64,000 bases of DNA from Streptomyces sp. WM6386 (lineage in GTDB: Bacteria; Actinomycetota; Actinomycetes; Streptomycetales; Streptomycetaceae). Positions 1-9,133 of the stretch are shown here, piece after piece; position 1 is the stretch's first letter; every line of letters begins with the position of its first letter. Under the pieces are notes generated by a model. It was given only the letters and a program-made list of their open reading frames with translations. It did no database searches and was not told the origin of the DNA. A program made the translations under genes and the position numbers. Location: assembly GCF_000972385.1 (NCBI RefSeq), contig NZ_JXTE01000007.1:1-64000 (forward strand). Reading direction: 5' to 3'.

Positions 1-4
1 GGGC

Positions 5-2080
5 TCAGCCCCGTTCCCGCACCACGAACTCGCCCCACCCCCACTTGCCGCCGCCCCGCGCCTCCCCGCCCCACACGTCGGTGAGCAGGTCGACCAGGAG
101 CAGGCCCCGCCCCGAGACCCCCGACCCCCCCGCCTCGCGGCGGCGCGGCAGGGCGCTGGAGGAGTCCTCGACCTCGACGCGGATGCGGCGGTCGGAGCCG
201 GCCAGGACCCGCAGGGTCACGACGGCGGCGCCCTCGGTGTGCATGAGGGCGTTGGTGATCAGCTCGTCGGCGACCAGCTCGATCTCGTCGGCCCGGTCCC
301 GGGCGCCCCAGGCCCGGACCGCCGCGCGGATCATGTGCCGGGCCTCGGCCAGCGCCTCCGGATCGCCCGAGGCGACGTGCTGCTGGAGCCGGCCGCCGGA
401 CTGCGGGGCGTCCAGGCCCCGGCGGCGCAGCAGGAGCAGGGCCACGTCGTCGTCGCCGCCGCGTTCCTCGGCCACGTCGATCAGCCGGTCGGCGAGGTCG
501 CGGACGTCCGCGGGGCCGGAGGCGATGAGGGCGGTGAGGGTCCGCATGCCGTCGTCGAGGTCGGCGCCGGGCGTCTCGACCAGGCCGTCGGTGCACAGCA
601 TCAGCGTGTTGCCGGGGTCGAGCTCGACCGTGCCGACGGGGTACTCCAGGCGCCCGAACTCGGCGGACAGACCGAGCGGCAGCCCGCCCTCGACGGGGAC
701 GCGGCGGCAGCTGCCGTCGGCCTGCCGTACGAGGGGGTCGATATGCCCGGCCCGGACGACCTGGACGACTCCGGTGGCGAGGTCCGCCTCGGCGTACAGA
801 CAGGTCGCGAAGCGGTCGGTGTCCAGTTCGTGCAGGAAGACGGAGGCGCGGGCCATCACGGTGGCGGGGGTGTGCCCCTCGGCGGCGTAGGCGCGCAGGA
901 CGATCCGCAGCTGGCCCATGACGGCGGCGGCGTGGGTGTCGTGGCCCTGGACGTCACCGATGACGGCGCCGACCCGGCCGCCGGGCAGCGGGATGAGGTC
1001 GTACCAGTCGCCGCCGATGTCCCGGCCGAAGGCGGCCGAGCGGTAGCGGACGGCGACGTCGGCGCCGCGCACGCTGGGGATGGTGCGCGGCAGCATGGCC
1101 TGCTGGAGCCCGCTGGCGAGGTCCTTCTCCTGCTCGTAGAACATGGCCCGTTGCAAGCTCTGCGCGATGCTGGAGCCCAGCGCGACGAGGACGTTGCGGT
1201 CCTCGGGCGAGAAGCCGCGCCGGTCGCTGTAGAGCAGTCCCATGGCGCCGATGGGCCGGGCCTGGGCGATCAGCGGAAGGTAGGCGGCCGAGGTGATGCT
1301 CAGGTCGGAGAGGTGCGGCCACAGCAGCGGATAGCTCTCGGCGAACTCCTGCGGCGACTCGATGAAGCGCGGGGTGAGGGTGCGCACGACCTCGCTCATC
1401 GGGTACGGCTCGTCGATGCGGGTGACGTCGGTGCCGGGGACGAAGCTGCCCGCGGGGCCCTCCGCGACCAGCCGGATCCGGCCGGCCTCGACCAGACCCA
1501 TGACCAGGCTGGTGGCGCCGAGGTGGGTGAGGCCGTGGGTGTCCTTGAGGACGTCGATGACGTCGTCGACGGTGCGGGCGTACGCGAGGGCCGCCGTGGT
1601 GAGCTGGACGACGTTGGTCTGCTCCTGGCGGGCCTCGTCCCGGCTGACCTGTCTGCGGCGGTCCTCGAGGTCCTGGACTTCCTGGGTGGCGTCACGGACG
1701 ATGCCGACGATGCGCCGCGGCCGGCCCGTCTCGTCGCGCCGGATGTAGCCCTGGGTGTGGGTCCAGCGCAGTGCGCCGTTGCGGCAGCGGATGCGGAAGT
1801 AGGTGCCGTAGTTCTCGCTGCCGTCCTTCATGGCCTGGGAGACCAGGGCGTCGAGCCGGTAGGCCTCCGGGGCCGGGACCCGGATCGCGAGGGTCTCGGG
1901 GTGGCCGTTGTATTCGTCGGGACGCAGGTCGAAGACCTCGTGGGCCTGGGCGTCCATGTGGAACAGACCGGTGTCCAGGTCCCAGTCGAAGCTGCCCATG
2001 CGGTTGAGCGCCAGGATCGGGTCCGGGTGGGCGGGCCAGTCGTCCGGGAGTGACAGGGCGCTCGCTCCCCGATCAACCAT
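5..2080 (-). CDS. PAS-GAF-PP2C (SpoIIE-type) phosphatase with C-terminal HATPase
   Basis: This 691-residue cytosolic regulator probably tunes an anti-sigma/anti-anti-sigma partner switch. Four domains follow in order: a PAS fold (about 25-140, ending with a PAC-like GIVRDAT stretch), a GAF domain (about 155-315), a SpoIIE/PP2C phosphatase (about 325-555) and an RsbW-like HATPase (about 575-690). The phosphatase shows the metal-site motifs GGDWYD, GDVQGHD and DGLVE, and ends DDDVALLLLRR. The HATPase has the N-box ELVADELITNA and a late GRGLLLVDLL. The architecture is typical of streptomycete proteins that combine an anti-anti-sigma phosphatase with an anti-sigma kinase module. No transmembrane segment is present. 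The ATG follows an AAGGTG box. The target sigma factor cannot be read from the neighbourhood. Confidence 0.93.
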   Translation of the reverse strand: MVDRGASALSLPDDWPAHPDPILALNRMGSFDWDLDTGLFHMDAQAHEVFDLRPDEYNGHPETLAIRVPAPEAYRLDALVSQAMKDGSENYGTYFRIRCRNGALRWTHTQGYIRRDETGRPRRIVGIVRDATQEVQDLEDRRRQVSRDEARQEQTNVVQLTTAALAYARTVDDVIDVLKDTHGLTHLGATSLVMGLVEAGRIRLVAEGPAGSFVPGTDVTRIDEPYPMSEVVRTLTPRFIESPQEFAESYPLLWPHLSDLSITSAAYLPLIAQARPIGAMGLLYSDRRGFSPEDRNVLVALGSSIAQSLQRAMFYEQEKDLASGLQQAMLPRTIPSVRGADVAVRYRSAAFGRDIGGDWYDLIPLPGGRVGAVIGDVQGHDTHAAAVMGQLRIVLRAYAAEGHTPATVMARASVFLHELDTDRFATCLYAEADLATGVVQVVRAGHIDPLVRQADGSCRRVPVEGGLPLGLSAEFGRLEYPVGTVELDPGNTLMLCTDGLVETPGADLDDGMRTLTALIASGPADVRDLADRLIDVAEERGGDDDVALLLLRRRGLDAPQSGGRLQQHVASGDPEALAEARHMIRAAVRAWGARDRADEIELVADELITNALMHTEGAAVVTLRVLAGSDRRIRVEVEDSSSALPRRREAGGSGVSGRGLLLVDLLTDVWGGEARGGGKWGWGEFVVRERG

Positions 2081-2139
2081 GGGCCCACCTTGCCAGGGTT
2101 TGTCTGATTCTTCGACCGGTAGGGACCGACGTGTAGGGG

Positions 2140-3363
2140 TCAGCCTCCGAATACGCCGGTGGGGCTGTCGAAGATGCTGTCGGTCGCCGTCGGCTCGTCG
2201 GGGCTGTCGGGGATCAGGCCGCCGCCGTCGGGGACGTCGGGGGTGTCCGGGACGGCCTGCGGACCGACCTCCTCCTCGCCCGACGGGTCCTCGACCGTGG
2301 GCTCGTCGGGCGAGATCGCGGTCGGAGGCGTCGCCGTGACCGTGGCGGCGGGGCAGGTGGGGTCCTGTGCGGCGGGGGTTCCGGTGACGGGGGCGCCGGG
2401 TGTGGCGGTGACGGTCGGGGTGACGCAGTCGGTCGCCGGCCTGTCCGGCGCGGAGCTCTCCTCGTCCGGGGAGGCGCTCTCACCGGCGCTCGGGGCGGCA
2501 CTGAGGTCCGCACTCGCGTCCGCGTTCGGACTCGCGTCGGACCAGCTCGGCGGCGCGCTGGACTCGCTCTCGGAGGCGCTCGGCGTATGAGTCGATGTCG
2601 GCGCCACCGGCTGCGGACGCGGTACGACGTGGTCGTGCCGGGGGTCGCGTCCGCAGCGCCGCTCGATCCAGGTGTTGTCGACGATGTCGATGATCGTGAT
2701 GTGGGTGATCACCCGGGGTGCCGGGGCCACCACGACGACCTGGCCGTGCCGGTAGCCGGACCACGGCCGCCCGCTGGTGACCGTGCCGCCGCTCGTCGCC
2801 CGCGCCGGTGTGAGCGGGTTGCCGCAGGCACAGCGGACGCGTGGCACGCCCCGGGTGTCGACGAGGACCGCGGTGCCGCTCTGGAGGACGGACTGGTAGG
2901 TGGTGGTGCGCCGGTCCCGATAACCGTGGTTGGTGACCCGGGTGTCGGCGCGCAGCACGACCGAGGTCAGCGAGCGCAGATACGACGGGATCGAGTCCTG
3001 GGAGATGCCCTCGACCTGCGCGAAGGCCCGCCCCTTGGCCCGGTTCGCCGTGAGATGACCGATCTGCCGGTTCACGTCACAGCTGCCGGACCCGACGGTG
3101 CCGCCGTACAGGCCGGGCGTCCCGCCGGAGATCGACCGCACGCCCGGCTGTGCCGGTTGCTGCGTTCGGGTGACGGGCGAGGGTGTGGCCGTCGAGGTCT
3201 GTGTCGAGTCCGTGAAGGGGTCGGGGCCCTGGGCCGCGACGGGCTGGAGAAAGAGTTCTCCGCTGGAATTCGTGCTCTCGTCGCCGGAGCCGACGCAGCC
3301 GACGACGATCAGTGCCGTCGAGAGCGCGCAGGCCGTGACGAAGGTTCCGGTGGATGGACGCAC
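2140..3363 (-). CDS. DUF6777-type secreted lipoprotein
   Basis: The product is a predicted lipoprotein of about 407 residues. I chose the GTG at 3363 because GGGAG lies six bases upstream and because it begins directly on a signal peptide with a lipobox (IVVGC). An upstream in-frame ATG at 3390 and longer starts would bury the signal. The middle carries a conserved module I recognise as DUF6777, with repeated SYLRSL, LRADTRVTNHGY, GTAVLVDTRG and a CACGNPL segment. The last 180 residues are low-complexity Ser/Pro/Thr/Glu-rich sequence of the kind that spans a cell wall. Function is unknown. It is divergent from the lipase maturation factor gene, and both may be surface related. Confidence 0.8.
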   Translation of the reverse strand: MRPSTGTFVTACALSTALIVVGCVGSGDESTNSSGELFLQPVAAQGPDPFTDSTQTSTATPSPVTRTQQPAQPGVRSISGGTPGLYGGTVGSGSCDVNRQIGHLTANRAKGRAFAQVEGISQDSIPSYLRSLTSVVLRADTRVTNHGYRDRRTTTYQSVLQSGTAVLVDTRGVPRVRCACGNPLTPARATSGGTVTSGRPWSGYRHGQVVVVAPAPRVITHITIIDIVDNTWIERRCGRDPRHDHVVPRPQPVAPTSTHTPSASESESSAPPSWSDASPNADASADLSAAPSAGESASPDEESSAPDRPATDCVTPTVTATPGAPVTGTPAAQDPTCPAATVTATPPTAISPDEPTVEDPSGEEEVGPQAVPDTPDVPDGGGLIPDSPDEPTATDSIFDSPTGVFGG

Positions 3364-3497
3364 CGTGCTCTCCCGCCTCAAGCCGGGCATTTCGTCACTA
3401 TTGTCTGCTTCACTCACTTGGGTTACGCAAGCGGAGGCGCGGTACACGGAGCGTGACATAGGGTTCGGGCGCGACAATGGGCGGAGGAGCACTCGCC

Positions 3498-4919
3498 GTG
3501 GACTGGTTCACCGCACCCGACTACTGGCTGAGCCGGCTGGTCTTCCAGCGGGCCCTGGCCGGCGTGTACCTCGTCGCGTTCCTGACGGCGGCCCTGCAGT
3601 TCCGGGCGCTGCTCGGCGCGCGCGGCATGCTGCCCATCCCGAGCCATGTCCAGCGGATCCCTTTCAAGGCGGCACCGAGCCTGTTCCACCTGCACTACTC
3701 GGACCGCTTCTTCGCGGCCTGCGCCTGGTCGGGCTGCGCGGTCTCGGCGGCGCTGCTGGCCGGCCTCGACTCACAACTGCCGCTGTGGGGCGGCATGGTG
3801 CTGTGGCTGCTGCCGTGGGTGCTGTATCTGTCTATCGTCAACGTCGGCCAGACCTGGTACAGCTTCGGCTGGGAGTCCCTGCTCCTCGAGGTCGGCTTCC
3901 TCGCCGTGTTCCTCGGCAACGACGAGGTGGCCCCGCCGATCCTGGTGCTGTTCCTGCTGCGCTGGATCCTGTTCCGGGTGGAGTTCGGGGCGGGGCTGAT
4001 CAAGATGCGCGGCGACGCGTGCTGGCGGAAGCTGACCTGCCTGGACTACCACCATGAGACGCAGCCGATGCCGGGCCCGCTGAGCTGGTTCTTCCACCAT
4101 CTCCCCCGCCCGCTGCACCGGGCCGAGGTGGCGGCGAACCACTTCACCCAACTCGTCGTCCCCGTCCTGCTGTTCACCCCGCAGCCGATCGCCACGGCGG
4201 CCGCCTCCCTGATGATCGTCACCCAGCTGTGGCTGGTCCTGTCGGGCAACTTCTCCTGGCTGAACTGGATCACGATCGTGCTCGCGGTCTCGGCGCTGGA
4301 ACTCCCGGGCGACCAGCCTTCCCGGCCCGCCGCCCCGCTCTGGTACGAGATCGCGGTCCTGACCGTCGCCGCGCTGATCGCGTACCTCAGCTACCACCCG
4401 GTGACGAACATGATCTCCCGCCGCCAGATCATGAACCGCTCCTTCGACCCGCTCCATCTGGTCAACACCTACGGGGCGTTCGGCAGTGTCAGCCGGTTCC
4501 GGTACGAGGTGGTGGTCGAGGGCACGGCCGACGACGTGCCGCGCGAGGACTCGGACTGGCGCGAGTACGAGTTCAAGGGCAAGCCCGGCGACCCCCGGCA
4601 CTGGCCGCGCCAGTTCGCGCCGTACCATCTGCGCCTGGACTGGCTGATGTGGTTCGCCGCGCTGTCCCCGTCCTACGCCGGTTCCTGGTTCGGCACCTTC
4701 GTGGAACGGCTCCTGGAGAACGACCGCGACACCCTCAAGCTGCTGCGCCGCTCCCCGTTCCCGCCCGACGCACCGCCCCGCTACATCCGCGCCCGCCTCT
4801 TCCGCTACCAGTACACGAGCTGGCGCGAGCTGCGGGAGACGGGCGCCTGCTGGGAGCGGACGTATGTGCGGGAGTACCTGCCGCCGACCAGGCTGGCGGG
4901 GGTGGCTCAGAGGTCGTAG
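3498..4919 (+). CDS. Lipase maturation factor family membrane protein
   Basis: This 473-residue polytopic protein belongs to the lipase maturation factor (LMF1-like) family. The N-terminal half holds roughly seven hydrophobic segments. It contains the conserved stretches FGWESLLLE, FRVEFGAGLIKMRGD and CW..LTCLDYHHETQPMP, followed by a soluble C-terminal domain with YEVVVEGT and PYHLRLDWLMWFAA. In animals LMF1 aids folding of homodimeric lipases. The bacterial role is not established. The GTG at 3498 is preferred because GGAGGAG sits eight bases upstream; an in-frame ATG lies seven codons earlier without a good site. Its 3' end overlaps the convergent lactonase gene by 13 bases. Confidence 0.9.
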   Translation: MDWFTAPDYWLSRLVFQRALAGVYLVAFLTAALQFRALLGARGMLPIPSHVQRIPFKAAPSLFHLHYSDRFFAACAWSGCAVSAALLAGLDSQLPLWGGMVLWLLPWVLYLSIVNVGQTWYSFGWESLLLEVGFLAVFLGNDEVAPPILVLFLLRWILFRVEFGAGLIKMRGDACWRKLTCLDYHHETQPMPGPLSWFFHHLPRPLHRAEVAANHFTQLVVPVLLFTPQPIATAAASLMIVTQLWLVLSGNFSWLNWITIVLAVSALELPGDQPSRPAAPLWYEIAVLTVAALIAYLSYHPVTNMISRRQIMNRSFDPLHLVNTYGAFGSVSRFRYEVVVEGTADDVPREDSDWREYEFKGKPGDPRHWPRQFAPYHLRLDWLMWFAALSPSYAGSWFGTFVERLLENDRDTLKLLRRSPFPPDAPPRYIRARLFRYQYTSWRELRETGACWERTYVREYLPPTRLAGVAQRS

Positions 4920-5728
4920 ACCCGGGTGGCGGTCGTCTCGAAGATCCGCCGGTCATGGGAGCCGACCAGTTCCTGTGCCGCGTCCAGGACTTGGGCGTAT
5001 GTCGCCGCCAGGCGGCACACCGGCCAGTCCGAGCCGAACATCAGACGGTCCGGGCCGAAGGCGTCCAGGACGACGTCGGCGTACGGGCGCAGGTCGTCGA
5101 CGGTCCAGCCGGCGGGGTCGGCCTCGGTGACCATGCCGGAGAGTTTGCAGACCGTGTTGGGGTGCGCGGCGAGGGCGCGGAGGTCGGCGGCCCAGGGTTC
5201 GAGGGTGCCGGCGGCGATGGGGGGCTTGCCCAAGTGGTCGAGGACGAAGGTGAGTTGGGGCAGGGCGGCGGCCGCCTCGACGCAGGCGGGCAGTTGGTGG
5301 GGCAGGACGAGAAACTCGTAGACGAGGCCTGCCCCGGCCACGGCGGCGAGACCTCGGCGTACGTCCGCCCGCAGCAGCCACCGCGGGTCGGGTTCGCCCT
5401 GGACCTGGTGGCGGATGCCCTTGAGGTATCGGCCGCCGGGGAGTTCCCCAAGGCGGGCCAGTTCGTCGGCGATGTCGGGACGGGTGAGGTCGGTCCAGCC
5501 GACGACCCCGGCGATCAGGTCGTGTTCGGCGGCCAGCGCCAGGAACTCCGGGGTCTCCTCGGCCACGGTGACCGTCTGGACGAGTACCGTCCGGTCCACT
5601 CCGGCGGCGGCTGCCTCGGGGGCCAGGTCCGCGACGGTGAAGTCCCGCCGGATCGGGCTGCCCTCGGCGATCCAGTCCTGGTCGCGCACCGACAGGTCCC
5701 AGACGTGGTGGTGCGCGTCGACCGTCAC
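4907..5728 (-). CDS. Amidohydrolase, probable L-fuconolactonase
   Basis: The product is a 273-residue TIM-barrel metal-dependent hydrolase of the COG3618 amidohydrolase group. The N-terminal VDAHHHVWDL supplies the metal-binding HxH, and MFGSDWPVCRL near the C-terminus carries the conserved Asp. Characterised relatives hydrolyse L-fucono-1,5-lactone or other sugar lactones. The GTG at 5728 overlaps the mutarotase stop as GTGA and has GGGAG six bases upstream; an ATG at 5740 is the alternative. It is the last gene of the eight-gene fucose-type operon. The substrate is inferred from the neighbouring L-fuconate dehydratase. A rhamnose-type lactone is less likely but possible. Confidence 0.85.
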   Translation of the reverse strand: MTVDAHHHVWDLSVRDQDWIAEGSPIRRDFTVADLAPEAAAAGVDRTVLVQTVTVAEETPEFLALAAEHDLIAGVVGWTDLTRPDIADELARLGELPGGRYLKGIRHQVQGEPDPRWLLRADVRRGLAAVAGAGLVYEFLVLPHQLPACVEAAAALPQLTFVLDHLGKPPIAAGTLEPWAADLRALAAHPNTVCKLSGMVTEADPAGWTVDDLRPYADVVLDAFGPDRLMFGSDWPVCRLAATYAQVLDAAQELVGSHDRRIFETTATRVYDL

Positions 5729-6039
5729 GGCAGCTCCCATACGACGGGCAGGCCGGCGGCCGCGCCTTCGTCGGAGTAGTCGTGCACGACGTCGAGCAGC
5801 TCGGCCATGCGGGCCTGCCAGGCGACGTTGACCGGCAGTTTCTCCAGTTCGGCGAGGAGCCGGCCGTAGTCCTCGCACTCCAGGACGTGGAAGAGGTCGG
5901 TGCCGCTGCGCCAGATGGTCCAGGAGGTGGCACCGGCTGCGCGGATCGCGTCGGTGAGTTCCTTCGGGACCTCGCGGTGGGCCGCGTCGTACTCGGCGAT
6001 ACGGTCGGCGCGGACCTTGGTGTGCAGGGCGACTCTCAT
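5725..6039 (-). CDS. L-rhamnose/L-fucose mutarotase (RhaM-like)
   Basis: This 104-residue single-domain protein of the L-rhamnose mutarotase family interconverts alpha and beta anomers of a 6-deoxy sugar. Typical family features are the N-terminal RVALHTKVRADRIAEYDAAH, with the catalytic-type His, then WTIWRSGTDLFHVLECEDY and a C-terminal WELP. Length matches RhaM. It overlaps the upstream aldo/keto reductase gene and the downstream lactonase gene by four bases each, so all three are translationally coupled. Its job would be to supply the pyranose anomer used by the sugar dehydrogenase. Confidence 0.9.
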   Translation of the reverse strand: MRVALHTKVRADRIAEYDAAHREVPKELTDAIRAAGATSWTIWRSGTDLFHVLECEDYGRLLAELEKLPVNVAWQARMAELLDVVHDYSDEGAAAGLPVVWELP

Positions 6040-6992
6040 GACGGCTCCTCCGCCGGCAGGAATCCGGTGTCCCTGAGTTCCTGCCAGAACTCCGGTGGCA
6101 CCGCGGTCTCGAACTGGTCGGCGCAGTCGTGGACTTCGGCGGCCGAGCGGGCGCCGACGAGGACGCTGGTCACCGCCGGATGGGCCGCGCAGAAGGCAAG
6201 GGCGGCGGCCCGCAGGGTCGTGCCGTGACGCTCGGCGACGGACTTCAGGTGCAGGGCCCGGTCCAGCAACTCGGGCGGTGCGCTGGTGTAGTCGTACGTC
6301 GCTCCCGGGCGCGGGTCGGCCAGCAGGCCGGAGTTGAAGGCGCCGCCGACGACGACGGAGGTGCCGCGGGCCACGGCCGCGGGCAGCAGGTCGGTCAGCG
6401 CGCTGTGGTCCAGCAGTGTGTAGCGGCCCGCGCACAGCACCACGTCCACGTCCGTGTCACGCACGAAGCGGGTGAGCATCTCCGTCTGGTTCATGCCCGC
6501 GCCGATCGCACCGACCACACCCTGCGAGCGGAGCTTCTCCAGGGCCGGGTAGCCCTCCCGGAAGGCCGCTTCGGCGTGGTCGTCGGGGTCGTGGAGGTAG
6601 ACGACGTCGACGCGGTCGAGACCGAGCCGTTCCAGACTGGCGTCCAGGGTGCGTCGGATGCCGTCCTCGGTGAAGTCCCAGACGCGGCGGTGCGTGGCGG
6701 GGACCGCGAAGCCGTCCGCGAGATCGTCACCGCCGCCGGCCCACGGCTCCAGGCGGCGGCCGACCTTCGTCGAGATCGTGTACTCCTCGCGCGGGTGCTC
6801 GCGCAGGGCCGCGCCGAGGCGGCGTTCGGAGAGGCCGATGCCGTAGTGGGGTGCGGTGTCGTAGTAGCGGATGCCGCGCTGCCAGGCGGCGGACACGGCC
6901 TCGTGCGCCTGCCCGTCGGTGACCTCGGTGAAGAGGTTGCCGATGCCGGCTGCCCCGAAGCCCAGGCCCCTGGGAGTGCGGGGCGTCCTCAC
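6036..6992 (-). CDS. Aldo/keto reductase, probable L-fucose dehydrogenase
   Basis: This 318-residue aldo/keto reductase has the family tetrad visible: Asp and Tyr in YDTAPHYG, Lys in STKVGR and His in VVYLHDPDD. Related AKRs oxidise C1 of L-fucose or D-threo-aldoses to the lactone with NAD(P). The start is a GTG at 6992 that overlaps the SDR stop codon as GTGA. The longer reading frame upstream is only an antisense-type extension. Within the operon it would produce L-fuconolactone for the amidohydrolase. The cofactor and exact sugar cannot be read from sequence. Confidence 0.88.
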   Translation of the reverse strand: MRTPRTPRGLGFGAAGIGNLFTEVTDGQAHEAVSAAWQRGIRYYDTAPHYGIGLSERRLGAALREHPREEYTISTKVGRRLEPWAGGGDDLADGFAVPATHRRVWDFTEDGIRRTLDASLERLGLDRVDVVYLHDPDDHAEAAFREGYPALEKLRSQGVVGAIGAGMNQTEMLTRFVRDTDVDVVLCAGRYTLLDHSALTDLLPAAVARGTSVVVGGAFNSGLLADPRPGATYDYTSAPPELLDRALHLKSVAERHGTTLRAAALAFCAAHPAVTSVLVGARSAAEVHDCADQFETAVPPEFWQELRDTGFLPAEEPS

Positions 6993-7744
6993 TGGCCCGC
7001 CGGGCGCAGTCGCAGGCCCTGCATGCCGCCGTCGACCGCGAGGGAGGTGCCGGTGGTGGCGCCGGACAGCGGACTCGCCAGGTAGGCGATGGCGCCCGCG
7101 ACCTCGTCCGCCGAGACGAGACGGCCGGTGGGCTGACGGGCCTCCAGGGCGGCGCGCTCGGCGGCCGGGTCGGGGGCCTTGTCGAGGAGGCGGCCGATCC
7201 AGGGCGTGTCGGCGGTGCCGGGGTTGACGCAGTTCACGCGGATGCCCTCGCGGACGTGGTCGGCGGCCATCGCGAGGGTGAGGGAGTGCACGGCTCCCTT
7301 GGTCGCGCTGTAGAGGGCGCGTTGCGGGAGGCCCGCGGTGGCGGCGATGGAGCAGGTGTTGACGATGGCCGCATGCGTGGACCGGCGCAGGTGGGGCAGG
7401 GCGGCACGGGCGGCGCGGACCATGCCGACGACGTTGACGTCCAGGACGCGGTGCCACTCGGCGTCGTCGTTGTCCTCGACGGTGCCCTGGGCGCCGATGC
7501 CCGCGTTGTTGACCAGTATGTCGAGGCCGCCGAGCTCCGCGACGGCGGCGGCGACCGCCTCGCGCACCGAGGCGTCGTCGGTGACGTCGGCCTTGAAGCC
7601 GAGCAGCGGCTCCGCCACCGACGAGGGGTCCAGGTCGAGGACGGCGACCCGGGCACCGCGCGCGGCCAGGAGTTCGGCGGTGGACCGGCCGATGCCGGAG
7701 GCGCCGCCGGTCACCAGGGCTTTCAGCCCTTCGAAGTCACTCAT
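6989..7744 (-). CDS. SDR oxidoreductase, probable 2-keto-3-deoxy-L-fuconate dehydrogenase
   Basis: The 251-residue classical short-chain dehydrogenase shows TGGASGIG for the dinucleotide, NNAG, a catalytic Ser in NTCSIA, and YSATKGA with Tyr and Lys. DLDPSS after strand 2 has an acidic residue, which favours NAD over NADP. It starts with an ATG that overlaps the dehydratase stop. In the described non-phosphorylative L-fucose route an SDR oxidises 2-keto-3-deoxy-L-fuconate to the 2,4-diketo acid. That fits its place directly after L-fuconate dehydratase. A role in oxidising the sugar itself is the alternative. Confidence 0.88.
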   Translation of the reverse strand: MSDFEGLKALVTGGASGIGRSTAELLAARGARVAVLDLDPSSVAEPLLGFKADVTDDASVREAVAAAVAELGGLDILVNNAGIGAQGTVEDNDDAEWHRVLDVNVVGMVRAARAALPHLRRSTHAAIVNTCSIAATAGLPQRALYSATKGAVHSLTLAMAADHVREGIRVNCVNPGTADTPWIGRLLDKAPDPAAERAALEARQPTGRLVSADEVAGAIAYLASPLSGATTGTSLAVDGGMQGLRLRPAGQ

Positions 7745-9096
7745 GCCGCGTGCCCCTTCTTGCCCGAGGTCTCGAGGTCGGCGGCCCAGAAGGCGCCGTT
7801 GGGGAATGTGTACCGCGCGATCGACTCGGCCTTCATGGTGGCCGAGAAGCCCGGTGCGGTGGGTGTCATGTAATGGCCTTCACTGATCACCACCGGGTCG
7901 AGGAAATGGTCGTGCAGATGATCGACGTACTCGATGACCCGGTCCTCGGTGGTGCCGGTGACCGCCACGTAGTCGAACATCGACAGGTGCTGGACAAGTT
8001 CGCACAGACCGACGCCGCCCGCGTGCGGGCACACCGGTACACCGAACTTCGCTGCGAGCAGCAGGATCGCGAGGTTCTCGTGGACGCCGCCGACACGGGC
8101 CGCGTCGATCTGGACGACGTCGAGGGCGCCGGCCTGGAGGAGCTGCTTGAAGACGACGCGGTTGTGGACGTGCTCGCCGGTGGCCACCTTCACCGGGGCG
8201 ACGGCCCGGCGGATCGCCGCGTGGCCGAGGATGTCGTCGGGGCTGGTGGGCTCCTCGACCCAGTAGGGGTCGAACTCGGCGAGGGCCTTGGTCCAGCGGA
8301 TCGCCTCGTCGACGTCCCAGCGCTGGTTGGCGTCGATGGCGATACGGACGTCGGGGCCGACGACCTGGCGGGCGACACGGCAGCGCCGTACGTCGTCGTC
8401 GAGGTCCGCGCCGACCTTCAGCTTGATCTGCCGGAAGCCGTCGGCGACGGCCTGGGTGGCGAGCCGGGTGAGCTTCTCGTCGCTGTAGCCGAGCCAGCCG
8501 GGGGAGGTCGTGTAGGCGGGATAGCCGCGCTCCAGCAGCCCGGCCGTGCGTTCCTCGGCACCCTCCCGGCCCTTGCGGAGGATCTCCAGGGCCTCTTGGG
8601 GGGTGAGGACGTCCGTGAGGTAGCGGAAGTCGATCTGGGCGACCAGCCACTTGGGGTCGGCGTCGGCGAGCAGCCGCCACAGCGGCTTGTCGGCGCGCTT
8701 GGCGGCCAGGTCCCATACGGCGTTCATGACGGCGCCGATCGCCATGTGCATCACGCCCTTCTCGGGGCCGAGCCAGCGCAGCTGGCTGTCGCCGATCAGG
8801 TCGCGGTTGAGGGTCCCCGGGTCGGCGCAGAGTTCGTCGACGTCCCGGCCGATCACGTGGTGCCTGAGCGCGTGGACGGCGGCCACCTGGACCTCGTTGC
8901 CCCGCCCGATGGTGAAGCTGAAGCCGTGCCCCTCGTGTGCGTCGGTCCCGTCGGTGCGCAGGACGACGTAGGCGGCCGAGTAGTCGGGGTCCGGGTTCAT
9001 CGCGTCGGAGCCGTCGAGCTCGCGCGAGGTCGGGAAGCGGATGTCGTAGGTGTCGAGCGCGGTGATACGAACAGGGGGGCCGGGGGTCGGTGACAC
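7741..9096 (-). CDS. L-fuconate dehydratase
   Basis: This 451-residue enolase-superfamily enzyme dehydrates L-fuconate to 2-keto-3-deoxy-L-fuconate. It carries the mandelate-racemase-type active site: KLKVG on strand 2, metal ligands in [24 protein letters not shown] and GEHVHNR, and a [11 protein letters not shown] segment typical of the fuconate dehydratase clade. The N-terminus ([30 protein letters not shown]) is also characteristic of that clade; the quoted stretch splits at SRELDG. Start is GTG at 9096 behind AGAGG. It lies 37 bases after the permease and is coupled by ATGA to the SDR. Among the operon genes it gives the strongest substrate assignment. Confidence 0.93.
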   Translation of the reverse strand: MSPTPGPPVRITALDTYDIRFPTSRELDGSDAMNPDPDYSAAYVVLRTDGTDAHEGHGFSFTIGRGNEVQVAAVHALRHHVIGRDVDELCADPGTLNRDLIGDSQLRWLGPEKGVMHMAIGAVMNAVWDLAAKRADKPLWRLLADADPKWLVAQIDFRYLTDVLTPQEALEILRKGREGAEERTAGLLERGYPAYTTSPGWLGYSDEKLTRLATQAVADGFRQIKLKVGADLDDDVRRCRVARQVVGPDVRIAIDANQRWDVDEAIRWTKALAEFDPYWVEEPTSPDDILGHAAIRRAVAPVKVATGEHVHNRVVFKQLLQAGALDVVQIDAARVGGVHENLAILLLAAKFGVPVCPHAGGVGLCELVQHLSMFDYVAVTGTTEDRVIEYVDHLHDHFLDPVVISEGHYMTPTAPGFSATMKAESIARYTFPNGAFWAADLETSGKKGHAA

Positions 9097-9133
9097 TGAG
9101 GGCCTCTCGGTCGGGGTCGTGGGAACGGGCGGA

